From Cephalopachus bancanus (Eukaryota > Chordata > Mammalia > Primates > Tarsiidae): a DNA stretch of 64,000 nt. Positions 1-10,870 of this stretch are shown one piece after another; positions within the stretch are counted from its first letter, which is position 1, and the number at the start of each line of letters is the position of its first letter. Position numbers and translations under genes: made by a program. The stretch covers positions 3,348,001 to 3,412,000 of the forward strand of contig JAPVLO010000275.1 in NCBI GenBank assembly GCA_027257055.1. Direction: 5' to 3'. Under the pieces are notes generated by a model. That model had not been told where the DNA came from and made no database searches. It saw only the letters and a list, made by a program, of their open reading frames with translations.

Positions 1-690
1 TTCTTTCTTTTGAATTGATATATACCCAGCACTGGGATTGTTGAATTATATGGTAGTTGCATGTTTAGCTTTTTGAAGAAAACCCTTTATACTGTCCTTC
101 ATAGTGGTTGTGCTGATTTACATTCCCACGAACAGTATGGGAAGGACCCATTTCTCTACATCCTTGCCAGCATTCATTATTGCCTATTTGGAAAAAAAAA
201 AAGCTATTTTACCTGCATTGATACCACAATATCTCATTGTCGTTGTGATCTGCATTTACTTGATGATTAATGATACTGAACATTTTTATGTACTTGTTGG
301 TATTTTTATGACACTTCTTTTGAGAAATATCTTTTCAAGTCTCTTGTTTATTTTAAAAGTCAGAGGATTTTTTATTCAGTTGTTTGAGCTCCTTATAGAT
401 TTCAGTTATAATATCTTGTCAGATGGGTTGTTTGCAAGTATTTTGTCCCATTCTGAGTCATCGCCTTACTTTGTTGATTGCTTCCTTTGCTGTGCAGAAG
501 CTCTTTAGCTTAATGTGCATCTATTTATCTTTTTTAAAATTCCTTTTGTTGTCTGTGCTTTTGGGGTCTCAAGAAAATTTTACCCAGACCAATATCCTGG
601 AGTTTCTTTCTAATTTTTTTCCCCAAAAGTTACACAGTTTCAGGTCTTACATTAAATTTTTAATGTAGTTTATTTCAATTATTTTCTTGT
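1..690 (-). mobile_element. Ancient L1, 3' UTR and ORF2 3' end fragment
   Basis: Read on the minus strand this is the end of L1 ORF2 and the following untranslated region. On the plus strand it shows the typical antisense order: the 'CCCAGCACTGGGATTG' stretch, 'ATTTACATTCCCACGAACAG', 'ATATCTCATTGTCGTTGTGAT' and 'GCTGTGCAGAAGCTCTTTAG'. All frames are broken. The left edge runs off the window. Most of ORF2 is missing, because the next recognisable L1 block (from about 700) is already the ORF1-ORF2 spacer. It may be the 3' end of the same ancient element that continues to 7735. Confidence 0.8.
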
Positions 691-757
691 ACTCTTAGGG
701 ATCATCATTGTTAACCTAATTTGTAACAATTTATTGTAGATGAATACCAATGTAATT

Positions 758-1050
758 TCTTTTATTTTGGGGGGTATTACTCTGTCACTCAGGCCAGCAT
801 GCAGTAGAATGCTTAAGGATCACTGTAGCATTGACCTTCTGGCTTCAGGTGATCCTTCTGCCTCAGCCTTCTAAATAGCTGGAATTAAGGGCACACCACC
901 ACACCTGGTTAATTTTTTAAACTCTGTAAAAATAGAGACAAGATCTCACTATGTTGTAAGGTTGGTTTTAAACTCCTGGGCTCAAACGATCCTCCTGTCT
1001 GGTCTTCCTAGAGTGCTAAAATTGCAGGTGTGAGCCATCATGCCCAGCCT
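758..1050 (-). mobile_element. Old Alu (AluJ-like), antisense
   Basis: This is an antisense dimeric Alu with the usual order of blocks ('CTCTGTCACTCAGGCC', 'GATCCTTCTGCCTCAGCC', 'AGATCTCACTATGTTG', 'GTGTGAGCCATCATGCCCAGCC'). It is heavily mutated and lacks CpG. It resembles the old Alu type shared by all primates, not the younger local type seen elsewhere in the window. Confidence 0.85.
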
Positions 1051-1210
1051 AAGTTCAATAGTATACAAGCATTGGTTACTTTATAGCTCTGTTCTTTCCC
1101 CCAAATTTGTACTGCTGTATGTATAAAAACTACATATTTATACGTTGCAATCCCACCACACAGATTTATAATGATTGCCTTATGCAGTTCCCAATAAAAT
1201 TAGATAGGAT

Positions 1211-1520
1211 GCTGGGCTCGGTGGCTCAGCCTGTAATCCCACGCCTTTGGGAGGCTGAGGTGAGTGGATTGCCTGAGCCCACGGGTTCGAGACCCGCCTG
1301 GGCAGCGAGACCTCATCTTTACAATAAATCAAAAAATCAGCCGGGCATGGTAGCACATGCCTGTAATTCCACCTACTTGAAAGGCTGAGGCGGAAGGATG
1401 GCCGGAGCCCAGCAGGCCAAGGCTGCGGTGGCCGGGAGCAGCCACTGCACTCCAGTCTGGGTGACTGAGTGAGACTCCAACTCAAAAAAAAAACAACAAC
1501 AAAACAAAACAAAACAAAAC
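1211..1520 (+). mobile_element. Alu of the local (tarsier-like) type, full length
   Basis: Both arms are complete, with the A-rich linker 'ACAATAAATCAAAAAATCAGCC' and a tail of AAAAC units. It is flanked by a perfect 14-bp target-site duplication, AAATTAGATAGGAT, at 1197-1210 and 1521-1534. Retained CpGs and the intact duplication suggest a fairly recent insertion by L1 machinery into the ancient L1 spacer. Confidence 0.95.
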
Positions 1521-2389
1521 AAATTAGATAGGATAAGAAAGAGTTACAAAAAATAAATATATTTATATTGTCTTTTACATTTACCCAAGCAATTATATTT
1601 ACCAAGGTTATTTATTTCTAATAATATTATTAGTGTCTTTTTATTTCATCCTCATGTACTCCATTTTACATTTCTTCCAGAATAGGGTTATTAATAAATT
1701 CTATTAGTTTTCTTTGTTTGTTTTGTTGTTATTATTTTGTATCTAGAAATGACTTAAGTTCTTCAAATTTTGAAGTGTAAGTTTTCTGGATATAAGACTT
1801 TTGATTGACTGTCTTTATTGTCAGCATTTTGACTATCCCATGGTCCCAAAAGCCATCCCATTGTCTTTTTACTTCTTGCTTTTTTTTTTAAGTTAGCAGC
1901 TGATATGATACCTTGTATATGGTGAGTTTCTCTACTCTTGCTGCTTTTAATATTGGGGCCATTACTGGTTCAAATATTCTTTTAGCCCCCTTTTCCTTTC
2001 TCCATCCTCTAGGCTCCTGCTATGCATGTGTGATGCATATGATGGTATTACATAGGTCCATAAAGTTCTGTTTATTTTTCAGATATTTTTTCTGCTTGTC
2101 AGACTAAGTAATCTCAATTGAGTTAGCTTCAGATTTACTCTTTCTTCTGCCAACATAAATCTGCCATGGATCTTTTCTAGCATATTTTATTTTTTATCTA
2201 AAAATATTTTATTTTATTATAGAGATGTAAGGTACAAGTTAGGATTGGCTACACAAGAAGATTACGTGCAGGTCAAGTGTGGGCCTCCAACTGGCTCTTA
2301 ATTCCCTTGGTTTAGGACCAGGTACTCATTGTGTTGTTATGTCCACCCCCAACCCAGGCAGTGTCCAGTGACTACTGATCCCTTTGTGG

Positions 2390-2675
2390 TTTTTTATTTT
2401 TTGAGTTGGAGTCTCACTTGGTCGCCCAGACTGGAGTACAGTGGTCGCTCCCGGCCACCGCAGCCTCGCCTGCTGGGCTCCAGCGATCCTTCCGCCTCAG
2501 CCTTCCGAGTAGCTGGAACTACAGGCATGCACTACCAAGCCCGGCTGATTTTTTGATTTTATTGTAGAGATGATGTCTCGGTGCCCAGGTGGGTTTCAAA
2601 CCCGCGGGCTCAGGCAATCCACTCACCTCAGCCTCCCAAAGGTGCGGGATTACAGGCTGAGCCACCGAGCCCAGC
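2390..2675 (-). mobile_element. Alu, local type, antisense
   Basis: This is an antisense copy beginning with a short T-run and 'TTGAGTTGGAGTCTCACTTGG' and ending with 'GAGCCACCGAGCCCAGC'. An imperfect duplication may be present (CCCTTTGTG on the left, CCCTTGTG on the right). It lies within the L1 3' UTR and is therefore younger than that L1. Confidence 0.93.
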
Positions 2676-3608
2676 TCCTCCCTTGTGTTAATGTGATTAA
2701 TGTTCAGGTCCCACTTATGAGTGAGAACATGCAATATTCAGTTCTTTGGTTTCTGTGATAGGTTATTAAGCATGATGACTTTCAACTCCATTCAATTTTC
2801 TGTGAAATTCATAATTTTGTTCTTTATGGTTGTGCAATACTTCATCAAGTATATGTACTGCCTTTTCTTTTTCCAGTTCACCTCTGATGGGCAGTAGGGT
2901 TGGTTCCATTTTTTTGGCTATTGTGAACAGTGCAGCTATAAACATGTGTGCAGCTGTCTTTTTGGTAGAACAATTTACATTCCTGTGGTATGTTTTCAGG
3001 AAAGGTATTGCTGGATTGTGCAGAAAGTCAATGTTTAGTTCTTTTAGGATTCACCACACTGTTTTCTACAGAGTTTGAACTAGCCTGCACTCTCATCAGC
3101 ACTTAGAAGTGCTCCCTTTTCTCCACACCTTCACCTGAAGATGTTGCTTTTCGATTTATTAATAATGACCATCTTTGCAGGATTTAGGTCGTATCTTGAT
3201 GTGGTTTTGATTTGTGTTTCTCTGATGATTAGTGAGGCTGAGCATTTATTCATGTATCTGTTGGCTGCTTGTATCTCTCTTTTTTTTTTTTTGAAAAGTA
3301 TCTATTCCTGTCCTTTCCCCCTTTTTAATAGGGGTTTTTCCCCCCTTCCAGATTGTTTGAATTTCTTATAGATCCTGGATGTTAGACTTGTCATATACAT
3401 AAACAGCAGATATATTTTTCCTTATTCAGTAGGTTGTCTCCCCACTCTCCTGATGGTTTCTTTGACTGTGCAAAAGCTTTTCAGTTTGATGAGGTCTCAC
3501 TTGTCTGTCTTATCTTTTATGGTGTTCACTTTTGAAGATCTGATCAAGAATCAGTTGCATACTCCAATATGCATAAGAAAGTTTCCTATATTTTCTTCTA
3601 GCATTCTT

Positions 3609-3880
3609 TTTTTTTTTTTTTTGAGTTGGAGTCTCACTCTGTCACCCAGATGAGCGGCCACCGCAGCCTCGGCCTGCTGGGCTCCGGCGATCCTTCCGCC
3701 TCAGCCTTCCAAGTAGCCAGAATTACAGGCATGTGCTACCACGCCCGGCTGATTTTTTGATTTATTGTAGAGATGAGGTCTCTCTGCCCAGGCGGGTCTC
3801 GAACCCGTGGGCTCAGGCAATCCACTCACCTCAGCCTCCCAAAGGCGCGGGATTACAGGCTGAGCCACCGAGCCTGGCCA
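3609..3880 (-). mobile_element. Alu, local type, antisense, short right-arm deletion
   Basis: It is flanked by a 15-bp target-site duplication with one mismatch: TCTTCTAGCATTCTT at 3594-3608 and TCTTCTAGTATTCTT at 3881-3895. A small deletion follows 'CTCTGTCACCCAGATG', removing part of the usual 'CTGGAGTGCAGTGGC' block. It sits in L1 ORF2. Confidence 0.95.
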
Positions 3881-4078
3881 TCTTCTAGTATTCTTATAGT
3901 TTGAAGCTGTACGTTTAGATTTTTAATCCATTTAGAGCTGATTTTTGCATATGGTGATAGTTACGGGTTCTATTTTATTCTTTTGCATGTGATCAGCCAG
4001 TTTTCCCAGCACCATTAGCTAATTATAGTCTCTTTTTACCAGTGGTTGTTATTGGTGCCTTTTTAAAAGATGAGTTGG

Positions 4079-4357
4079 AGCCGGGTTCGGTGACTCAGCC
4101 TGTAATCCCGCGCTTTTGGGAGGCTGAAGTGAGTGGATTGTTTGATCCCGCGGGTTCGAGACCCACCTGGGCAGCGAGACCTCATCTCTACAATAAATAA
4201 AAAAATCAGCCGGGCGTGGTAGCGCATGCCTGTAATTCCGGCTACTTGGAAGGCTGAGGCGGAAGGATCGCCGGAGCCCAGCAGGTCGAGGCTGCGGTGG
4301 CCGGGAGCGGCCGCTGCACTCCAGTCTGGGCGACAGAGTGAGACTCCGACTCAAAAA

Positions 4358-4396
<39 letters not shown>

Positions 4397-4398
4397 AT
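4079..4398 (+). mobile_element. Alu, local type, full length with (AAAT)n tail
   Basis: This is a sense copy with both arms, ending in about a dozen AAAT units (4352-4398). The target-site duplication GATGAGTTGG occurs at 4069-4078 and 4399-4408. It faces the antisense Alu at 3609-3880 across about 200 bp, so a transcript of the region could form an inverted-Alu hairpin. Confidence 0.95.
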
Positions 4399-5279
4399 GA
4401 TGAGTTGGTTGAGAGATTTAGATTTTCTTCTGTAAGTTCTGTCCTGTTCAATTGCTCTCTGTGTCTATTCTTGTACTAGCATTAGGCTCTTTAGTTATTA
4501 TAGCCTTATAGTAAAGTTTAAAGTCTGTAAGTGTGATACTCTCTGCTTTGATCCTTTTGCTGAGGATTGTTTTGGCTCTTTGTGTTCTTTTTGTTTCCAT
4601 ATGAAATTCTGTATTGCCATTTCCAGGTGTGGAAAAATATGATGTTGGCTATTGCGTTGAATCTGTAGATTACCTTGGGGTAAATGGACATCTTGCCAAT
4701 GTTGATTCTTTCAATCCATGAGCACAGATTTTTTTTCATTTGTGTCATCCTTGATTTCTTTGAGCAGTGTTTTATAGTTCTCATTGTGAAGATCTTTCAC
4801 TTCTGTGGTTACAATGATGTCAACATATTTCATTTTTTTGTGTGTGGCTATTGTGACTGGGACTGTGCTTTTTATTTGGCACTCTGTCTGCTTGTTGTTG
4901 GTGTATAGAAATGCAACTGTCATTTGCTCATTGATTTTGTACCCTAAGTCTTTACTGAAGTCAATTATCAGTGTGAGGAAGCTTTGGCAGACTCTAAAGG
5001 GTTTTCAAGATATAGAATTATATTCTGTCAAAGAAGGATAGTTTGACTTCTTCTTTTCCTGTTTGATTACTCCTGATTTTTTTCTCTTACATGATTGCTA
5101 TGGCTAGGGCTTCCAATACAATGTTAAACAGGAGAGGTGAGGGTGGTCAGGTTTGTCTAGTTCCTGTTCTTAGGAGGAATGTTTCTAATTTCTACCCATT
5201 GAACAAAATATTGACTGTGGGTTTATCATAGATGGCTCTTATTGTTTTTCAAAATTCTTCTATGCCTAGGTGTTCATGA

Positions 5280-5484
5280 GTGAATATTTTTATTTTTAGT
5301 TATTGTACTTTTGAACTCCAAGATATATCTGGTTATTTTTATTAATTTATATAACCTCAATGATATTATCTATTTCGTGAGACAATGCTCTCATACTTTC
5401 CCTTCATTCTTGAGACATGTTTTGCTTTTGTTCTTTGGCATAGTTGCTACAAAATGTTTGATTTAAAGTCTTTGCTTAGCCAAA
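5280..5484 (-). mobile_element. Ancient host L1, 5' segment between two insertions
   Basis: Antisense L1 resumes here with 'TAGTTATTGTACTTTTGAAC', 'GACAATGCTCTCATACTTTC' and 'TTTAAAGTCTTTGCTTAG', which belong to the region between ORF1 and the 5' UTR. It continues the ORF1 segment that ended at about 2184 and itself continues at 7395 after the second insertion. Confidence 0.7.
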
Positions 5485-6376
5485 AATTCTTTGCCTAGGC
5501 TGATGTCCAGAAGAATTTTGCTGTTGTTGTTTTTTTTTTTTTTCTTTTGTTTTTTCTTCTGGATTTTTATGGTTTTGTGTCTGACATTTAATCTTTAATC
5601 CATCTTGAGTTAAATTTTGTTTATGGGGAGATACAGTGATCAAATTTCATTTCTGTGCATGTAGCTATATAATGTTTTTGAATTTGTTTGTTGAATAATG
5701 GTGCCCTTTTCCCAGTGTATATTTTTGTCTGCTTTGTCAAAGATCAGTTGGTTGTAGGTATTTGGGTTCATTTCTGAATTTTCTATTTTATTTCATTGCA
5801 TTTCTTTGCTCCTGTATGGGTACCATGCTGCTTTGGTTACTATGGCCTTGTAGTATAATTTGAAGCCAGAAAATGTGATGACTCCAGCTTTGTTCTTTTT
5901 ATTTAGGATCACTTTTGTTAGTCTGGCTCTTTTTCAGTTCCATGTGAATTTTGGGATTTTTAAAAATTTTGTGAAAAATGACATTGGTATTTTGATATGG
6001 ACTGTGTTGAATCTGTAGATTACTTTGGGTAATAAGATCATTTTACCAGTGTTGATTCTTTCAATCCATGAGTATGGAATGTTTTACCATTTGTTTGTGT
6101 CTTCTACAATTTATTTCACCAGGGTTTTGTAGTTCTCTTTGTAGAGATCTTTTACCACCTTAGTTAAATATATTCTTAGGTATTTTAGTTTTGGGGCTAC
6201 TATTATAAATGAGATTGAGTTCTTGATTTGATTCTCAGCTTGCTCAGTATCAATGTATAGCAGTGCTACTGATATGTGTGTGTGTGCGTGAGCTGTGTAT
6301 GCTGAAACTTTACTGAATTCATTTATCAAGTCCAGGAGTCTTTTGGAGGATTCATAAGAATTCCCTAGGTATACTG
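5485..6376 (-). mobile_element. 5'-inverted L1 (L1-B), inverted 5' arm
   Basis: This is antisense ORF2 from 'CTTCTGGATTTTTATGGTTTTG' to about 6376. On the minus strand at 6111-6329 the frame reads VALLYIDTEQAENQIK and VVKDLYKENYKTL, again the part of ORF2 downstream of the RT core. The strand switches to plus at about 6376. The segment immediately downstream in L1 order continues on the plus strand. That is the signature of 5' inversion during target-primed reverse transcription (twin priming). Confidence 0.85.
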
Positions 6377-7394
6377 CAACAAAGACAAAAATAAATAAGT
6401 AGACTTAATTAAAGTAATAGTTTCTGTATAACAAAAGAAATAATCAACAGAGCAAATAGGCAACCTACAGAATGGGAAAAAATATTCACAAACTATACGT
6501 CTGACAAAGTACTTATATACAGAATCTACTAAGAACTCAAACAAATCAGTAAGAAAAAAAGCAAATAACCTCATAGAAAGGTGGGTTAATGACATGAACA
6601 GGAGCCACTCAAAAGAAGATATGCAATGGCCTACAATCGTGGGAAAAATGTTTAACATCACTAATCATCAGGGAAAGGCAAATCAAAACCACAATAAGAT
6701 GTCACCTCACACCAGTCAGAATGGCCACCATTAGAAAAGAGAAATTTTTGAAAAATGCTGGTGTGGATACAGAGAAAAGGAAATGTTTATACACTGTGGG
6801 TGGGAGTGTAAATTAGTACAGCTTCTATGGAAATTGGTATGGAGATTTCTCAACTAACTAATTGTATATCTACCATTGGATTCCGAGTTCCCACTACTAG
6901 ATATCTACCCAAAAGAATGAATGCCATTATATGAAAAAGACACCCATACCTGCAAGTACATTGCAGCACAATTCACAATTGCAAAGATTGGAAGCAACCT
7001 AAATGCCCATCAACAAATAGGAGGTCAATGAAAATGTTATATATATATAAACTATGGGATACTATTCATCCATCTAAAAGGATGAAATAATATATTTTGC
7101 AGCAATTTGATGAAATTGAAGAACATTATTCTAAGTGAATGCAGGAACAGAAAACCAAACACCACATGCTTTTCACTTATGAGGGGTTGCTAAATCAAGG
7201 ATCCACAAAGACATAGGGAATGGTATAATGGACACTGGAGACTCAGAAGGGAGGGGGATAGAGGGACAAAAACATATTTCCTGTTGGGTATAATGTGCAC
7301 AGATGGGAGTGAAGGGTACATGTAAACCCAGATCAAAAACTATTAGAGATACTGTTTGTACCCTCTAACGGTATGGAAATAAAATAAAATAAAA
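6377..7394 (+). mobile_element. 5'-inverted L1 (L1-B), 3' arm to poly(A)
   Basis: This is sense L1 from 'GCAACAAAGACAAAAATAAAT' through the ORF2 end and 3' UTR ('CCATCAACAAATAGGAGGTC', 'TTCACTTATGAGGGGTTGC') to an (AAAAT)n tail at 7376-7394. An imperfect duplication, TCTTTGCTTAGCCAAA at about 5469-5484 and TCTTTGTCTAGTAAAG at 7395-7410, brackets the two arms. The host L1 resumes directly after it. Confidence 0.88.
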
Positions 7395-7735
7395 TCTTTG
7401 TCTAGTAAAGTGCAGCACCTGGATTTTTCAGGGATGGTTACCATAGATTTTTTTTTCCACTTGTAAAGAAACTCTACTTTCTTGTATCTTTTCACGTCTC
7501 CTAAATATTTATAAGAAACTGGACATTTAAAATTGTATATTTGTCAACTCTGGAAATTAGAATCTCTTCTAAAGTGTTCCTGGCTGGTAATATTTGTTGC
7601 CAGTCATTGTCTGTTTAATTTCTTGTCCAAACTAATTTTGTGTTATCTATGTACTTTTTCTTGGTGGACACTAAAGTCTCTGTTTACTTTAGTGTGTTTT
7701 GAAATTCATCACTAGTATCCAGTTATTTATATTAC
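7395..7735 (-). mobile_element. Ancient host L1, 5' UTR end
   Basis: Antisense sequence such as 'AAACTGGACATTTAAAATTG' and 'GTCAACTCTGGAAATTAGAA' matches what I recall of the old-L1 5' UTR. It continues the text interrupted at 5484. With the 691-2184 and 5280-5484 pieces it forms one element split twice. Confidence 0.6.
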
Positions 7736-10398
7736 CATGAGATTTTGTCTTAGTTGTTTTATCTAGTCAGTTGCATCAATTACTTTTCAAGTATTGAACC
7801 AGAATTTTATCCATGGTGTAAACGTCTTTTGATCATGGCATCTAGTTTGTTTTATTTTTTTTGCTGAATTATATTAACAATTATTTTCTTGTGTACTTTT
7901 GTATCTGTATCCATGAAGACTATTAATCTGTGGTTTTCATGCCTTTTAAAAATTATACTATACTTCCCTGGTTTGGGTAACATTGTAATATTATCTTCAT
8001 ATAAATTAATTGGAAAGTTTTTAATCTTCTTCTATCCCTTAGAAAATATCAAATTTATATTCATTCTTTTTTAGCAGTGTGGTATAATTATTCAGTGTAA
8101 CCATCTGAGACTTCAGATTTCTTTGGAGGGAGTTTTAAAATTAAAATGGAAAGAATTATATTTTCTTAGTAGTTATAGGATTATTCAATTTATCTATTTT
8201 ATACTAGGCACAATTTAGCAGTTTGTGTTTTTTTGAGGAGTTGTTTTACTTTTTATAAGTTGTACAAATATTTTGTATGGTTTGCATTATTCACTTATTA
8301 TCCTTTTTACATGTGCAGGGACTGTAGTAATATTACCTATTTGATTATTGGTATTGTTAATTTGCATCTTACCTTTTAAAATTCTTTGTCGGTCTTGCTA
8401 GAGGTTTGTCCATTTCAATGATGTTTTTCAAAAATCCAGCTGTATGCTTTATTACTTTTTTCTTTTTCTTTTTTTCCATTATCGAAATTTTGCTTTCTTC
8501 TGCTCCTTGTTCTTATCTTCTTCTGTCTGCTATGGATTTACTTTGTTCTTTTTTAAGATTCTTGAGGTAGCAGCATTAGTTAATAATTTGAGACTTTTTC
8601 ACTCTTCTAATGTATAGTTAGTTATAGCACTATAAAGGCTACTTCACCAATACTCTAGCTGTGTAACATAAATTTTAATAGTTGTATTTTTATTTTTATT
8701 CAGGTTAGTGTATTTGTTTTGTTCACTTTGAGGCTTCCTTTTTGAGCCATGAATTAATTGCAATTCAGGGATTTTATTTGGAAATGTTTGAAAATTTTGC
8801 TGTTGTCTTTACATTTTATTAATTTCTAGTTTGATTCCATTGTGATTGAAGAGCACATTATGTAGTTTTTAAATCTTATACACTTTTTGTGGTTTGTTTT
8901 ATGGGGCAATATATGATATATATGTATAGTATGATATACATAAAAATATAACATATCTCTATATTATATTATGTTATATATTATGCATAATGTATAATAA
9001 AACATACATGTGACATATATGAATAAAACATATATGCATAACACAGATACATATAAAATGCTATATATGTATCATATGTAACATACATTACTACATAAAT
9101 AATATATAACATATTTTAATGAAACAGAAAATTAAGTTATTTTACTTTCAATCTGCTTACATTATTAGAATTGAAGTGAACTTCTTGACACCCTATAGTT
9201 GGGTCAGGTTTTAAAATTTATTCTCTTAGAGTACTTTGTGTTTCTATTGCTATACCATTATTGATATATATGGGATCATGTCAGCAATTTTATCCTTCTT
9301 GTTTGTTTTCTATGTTTTACATATTACTCCCTTTTCTTCTCTACATATTTTCCTGTTGGTTGCTGAACATTTTTAAATTTTATTTTGAAACTACCTACAG
9401 TATTTTTTTGTGTAGTATCGATTATTTGCATAGTCTTTTAGTGGTTGATTTAGATATTTTATTATAAATACATCACTTATCAAAATCTAATAGTCTTGTC
9501 ATTTTACCAGTTCAACTGAAGTGTAGAAATCTTCCCTGGCTTTATATTCATTTGCTCTCCCTCATTTACAAAACAATGATTTTAAATATTCCCTCTATCT
9601 GCATATAGAACTCTACTAAAAAAGTTATAATTTTTGTTTCAACCATTAAATGTAATTTAAAAAGCACAAGAAAAGCATAATTTGTCATTTTCACTCATAT
9701 GTTTGCTTATTGTGTCCTTTCTTTTTGCCTGAGTATCAAAAACTCCATTTCTATTGGTTCCTTTCTGAACCAATAGAATATCAATTAGCCATTTTAAAAA
9801 TAGTACATCTGATTTACAAATCTTAGACAAATTGCATTTTAGTTTTCCTTTATCTGAGAACGTCTTGATGTCCCCTTCATTCCTACAATATGTAGGTATG
9901 TTCAGTAGTATAAGATTGTTGTGTGATAGTCCTTTTCATTCAGAACTTGAAAATTGCTGTGCCACTTCCTTCTGGCACCCATGGTTCTTGATGAAAATGC
10001 CACTGATTTTAAAATTGTTTTTTCCTTACAGGTAAGGTGTTGTTTCTCCCCAGCTGCTTTTGATATATTTTTCATTGTAATTTAGTTTTCTGAAATTTGA
10101 CTATGATGTATCTTTTCATCCACTTTTTTAGTTTTATCCTGTTTCAGTTTCATTCAGTTTTCTAAATATGTATGCTCATGTCTTTCACCAAACTTTGGAA
10201 GTTTTCAGCCATTACTTCTTTGAATAGTTTTTTAACCCCAACCATTTTTCTCCTCTCCTTTTGAGATTCCTATGCTGTAAAGTATAGCTATTTTTCTTAT
10301 ACTGCCATGTCAGTGAGGCTCTAGTCTATTTGTTCTGACATTAAGATTGCTTAATTTATCTTATTCTTTCTTCAACTTCACTGATTTTTTTCTCTATT
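7736..10398 (-). mobile_element. Old L1, 5' half of ORF2, spacer and ORF1 remnants
   Basis: The antisense order is ORF2 5' half (7736 to about 9230, with 'TCTAGTTTGATTCCATTGTG' near 8830), then an AT-rich spacer, then ORF1 (about 9830-10398, with 'CTTTCACCAAACTTTGGAAG' and 'CAGCCATTACTTCTTTGAAT'). No frame longer than about 70 codons survives. An AT-rich tract (8909-9117) has expanded inside it. The ORF1 part is one arm of the inverted repeat described separately. Confidence 0.65.
8909..9117. repeat. AT-rich alternating tract
   Basis: About 210 bp consist almost only of TATA, CATA and TACA units, starting at 'CAATATATGATATATATG' and ending at 'AATATATAACATATTTT'. It interrupts recognisable antisense L1 and probably arose by microsatellite expansion. 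Such alternating AT DNA can melt easily or extrude cruciforms. Confidence 0.85.
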
Positions 10399-10870
10399 CT
10401 CTCCTGTGGGGGTCCTGCCCCTGCCGGGTCTTGGGTTTTCTGATGGAGGGACAAATAAGCGAAAGACGAAAATAATATACTCAGACACCTGCTTGCTGAA
10501 CAGATGACATTTAATGTCAGTCAGGTGGGCCTCCAAGGCTGGCTCCTAACACTCTCCATTTTTTTCTGTAGAACATATCCTGTTAGCCCTGTGCTCTACA
10601 GCTTTGCTAAATTCATTTATTAGATATAAGAATTATTTGATAGTTTCCAAAAATATTTTCTATATAGAGGATTATGCTGTTTGTGAATGAAGGCAGCTTT
10701 TCTCATAGGTGTATATATATTATAATTTTATTGTACCAGCTAGAAGCTCCAGTATAATGTTGAACATGAATGGTAAAGTTGGACATCCTAAAATTATGAA
10801 AAATGAATCTAGTATTTTATCATTAAGTATAATTTTAAGTATGGTTTTAGAAGAGGCATTAGAGGCAGAG
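9830..10870 (-). repeat. Left arm of a diverged inverted repeat made of L1 pieces
   Basis: The reverse complement of this arm aligns by eye along most of its length with 12100-13010. Shared blocks include TTTATTGTACCAGCTAGAAG (right arm: CTTCTAGCTGGTACAATAAA), ACAGCTTTGCTAAATTCA and TGTGCCACTTCCTT. The arm joins antisense ORF1 (to 10398) to antisense ORF2 (from 10558) in an order that does not occur in an intact L1. The right arm has the same join. The left arm alone carries the 147-bp insertion at 10405-10551. Confidence 0.8.
10405..10551. mobile_element. 147-bp LTR-like insertion (TG...CA) with 6-bp duplication
   Basis: The insert begins TGTGGGGGTCCTGCCCC and ends GGCTCCTAACA, so it has TG and CA ends. 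It is flanked by the direct repeat CTCTCC at 10399-10404 and 10552-10557. The homologous arm of the inverted repeat (about 12417-12440 reversed) runs through the site without the insert, which gives an empty allele for comparison. A 6-bp duplication with TG/CA ends fits a class II ERV solo LTR, but 147 bp is very short, so it may be internally deleted. The family is not recognised. Confidence 0.65.

Larger units (their letters stand above)
691..2184 (-). mobile_element. Ancient L1, ORF1-ORF2 spacer and ORF1 remnant (host element)
   Basis: Apart from the two Alus inside it, this stretch is antisense L1. From about 691 to 1640 it resembles the AT-rich spacer between ORF2 and ORF1. From about 1650 to 2180 it resembles antisense ORF1 ('CTATTAGTTTTCTTTGTTTG', 'CTCTTGCTGCTTTTAATATT', 'TTCAAATATTCTTTTAGCCCC'). 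The match stops at about 2184 where a younger L1 begins, and resumes at about 5280. No frame is open. This is a dead host element used as a target by later insertions. Confidence 0.7.
2185..5279 (-). mobile_element. L1 (younger), 3' UTR and 3' part of ORF2, 5'-truncated
   Basis: The 3' end lies at about 2185-2400 with a T-rich start (antisense poly(A)). The 3' UTR follows, with 'CCACTTATGAGTGAGAACATG'. ORF2 is then readable on the minus strand: at 4711-4923 the peptide starts [14 protein letters not shown] and includes [17 protein letters not shown], and at 4518-4784 it includes [16 protein letters not shown]. These are segments near the end of L1 ORF2 downstream of the reverse-transcriptase core. 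The copy breaks off at about 5279, so the element is 5'-truncated. Three Alus lie inside it (2390-2675, 3609-3880, 4079-4398). It is inserted into an older L1 that resumes at about 5280. Confidence 0.85.

Noticed and set aside
1280..1300. GGTTCGAGACC-type words that look like tRNA B boxes
   Set aside because: They occur in every Alu as the 7SL-derived internal promoter. No tRNA cloverleaf can be formed around them.
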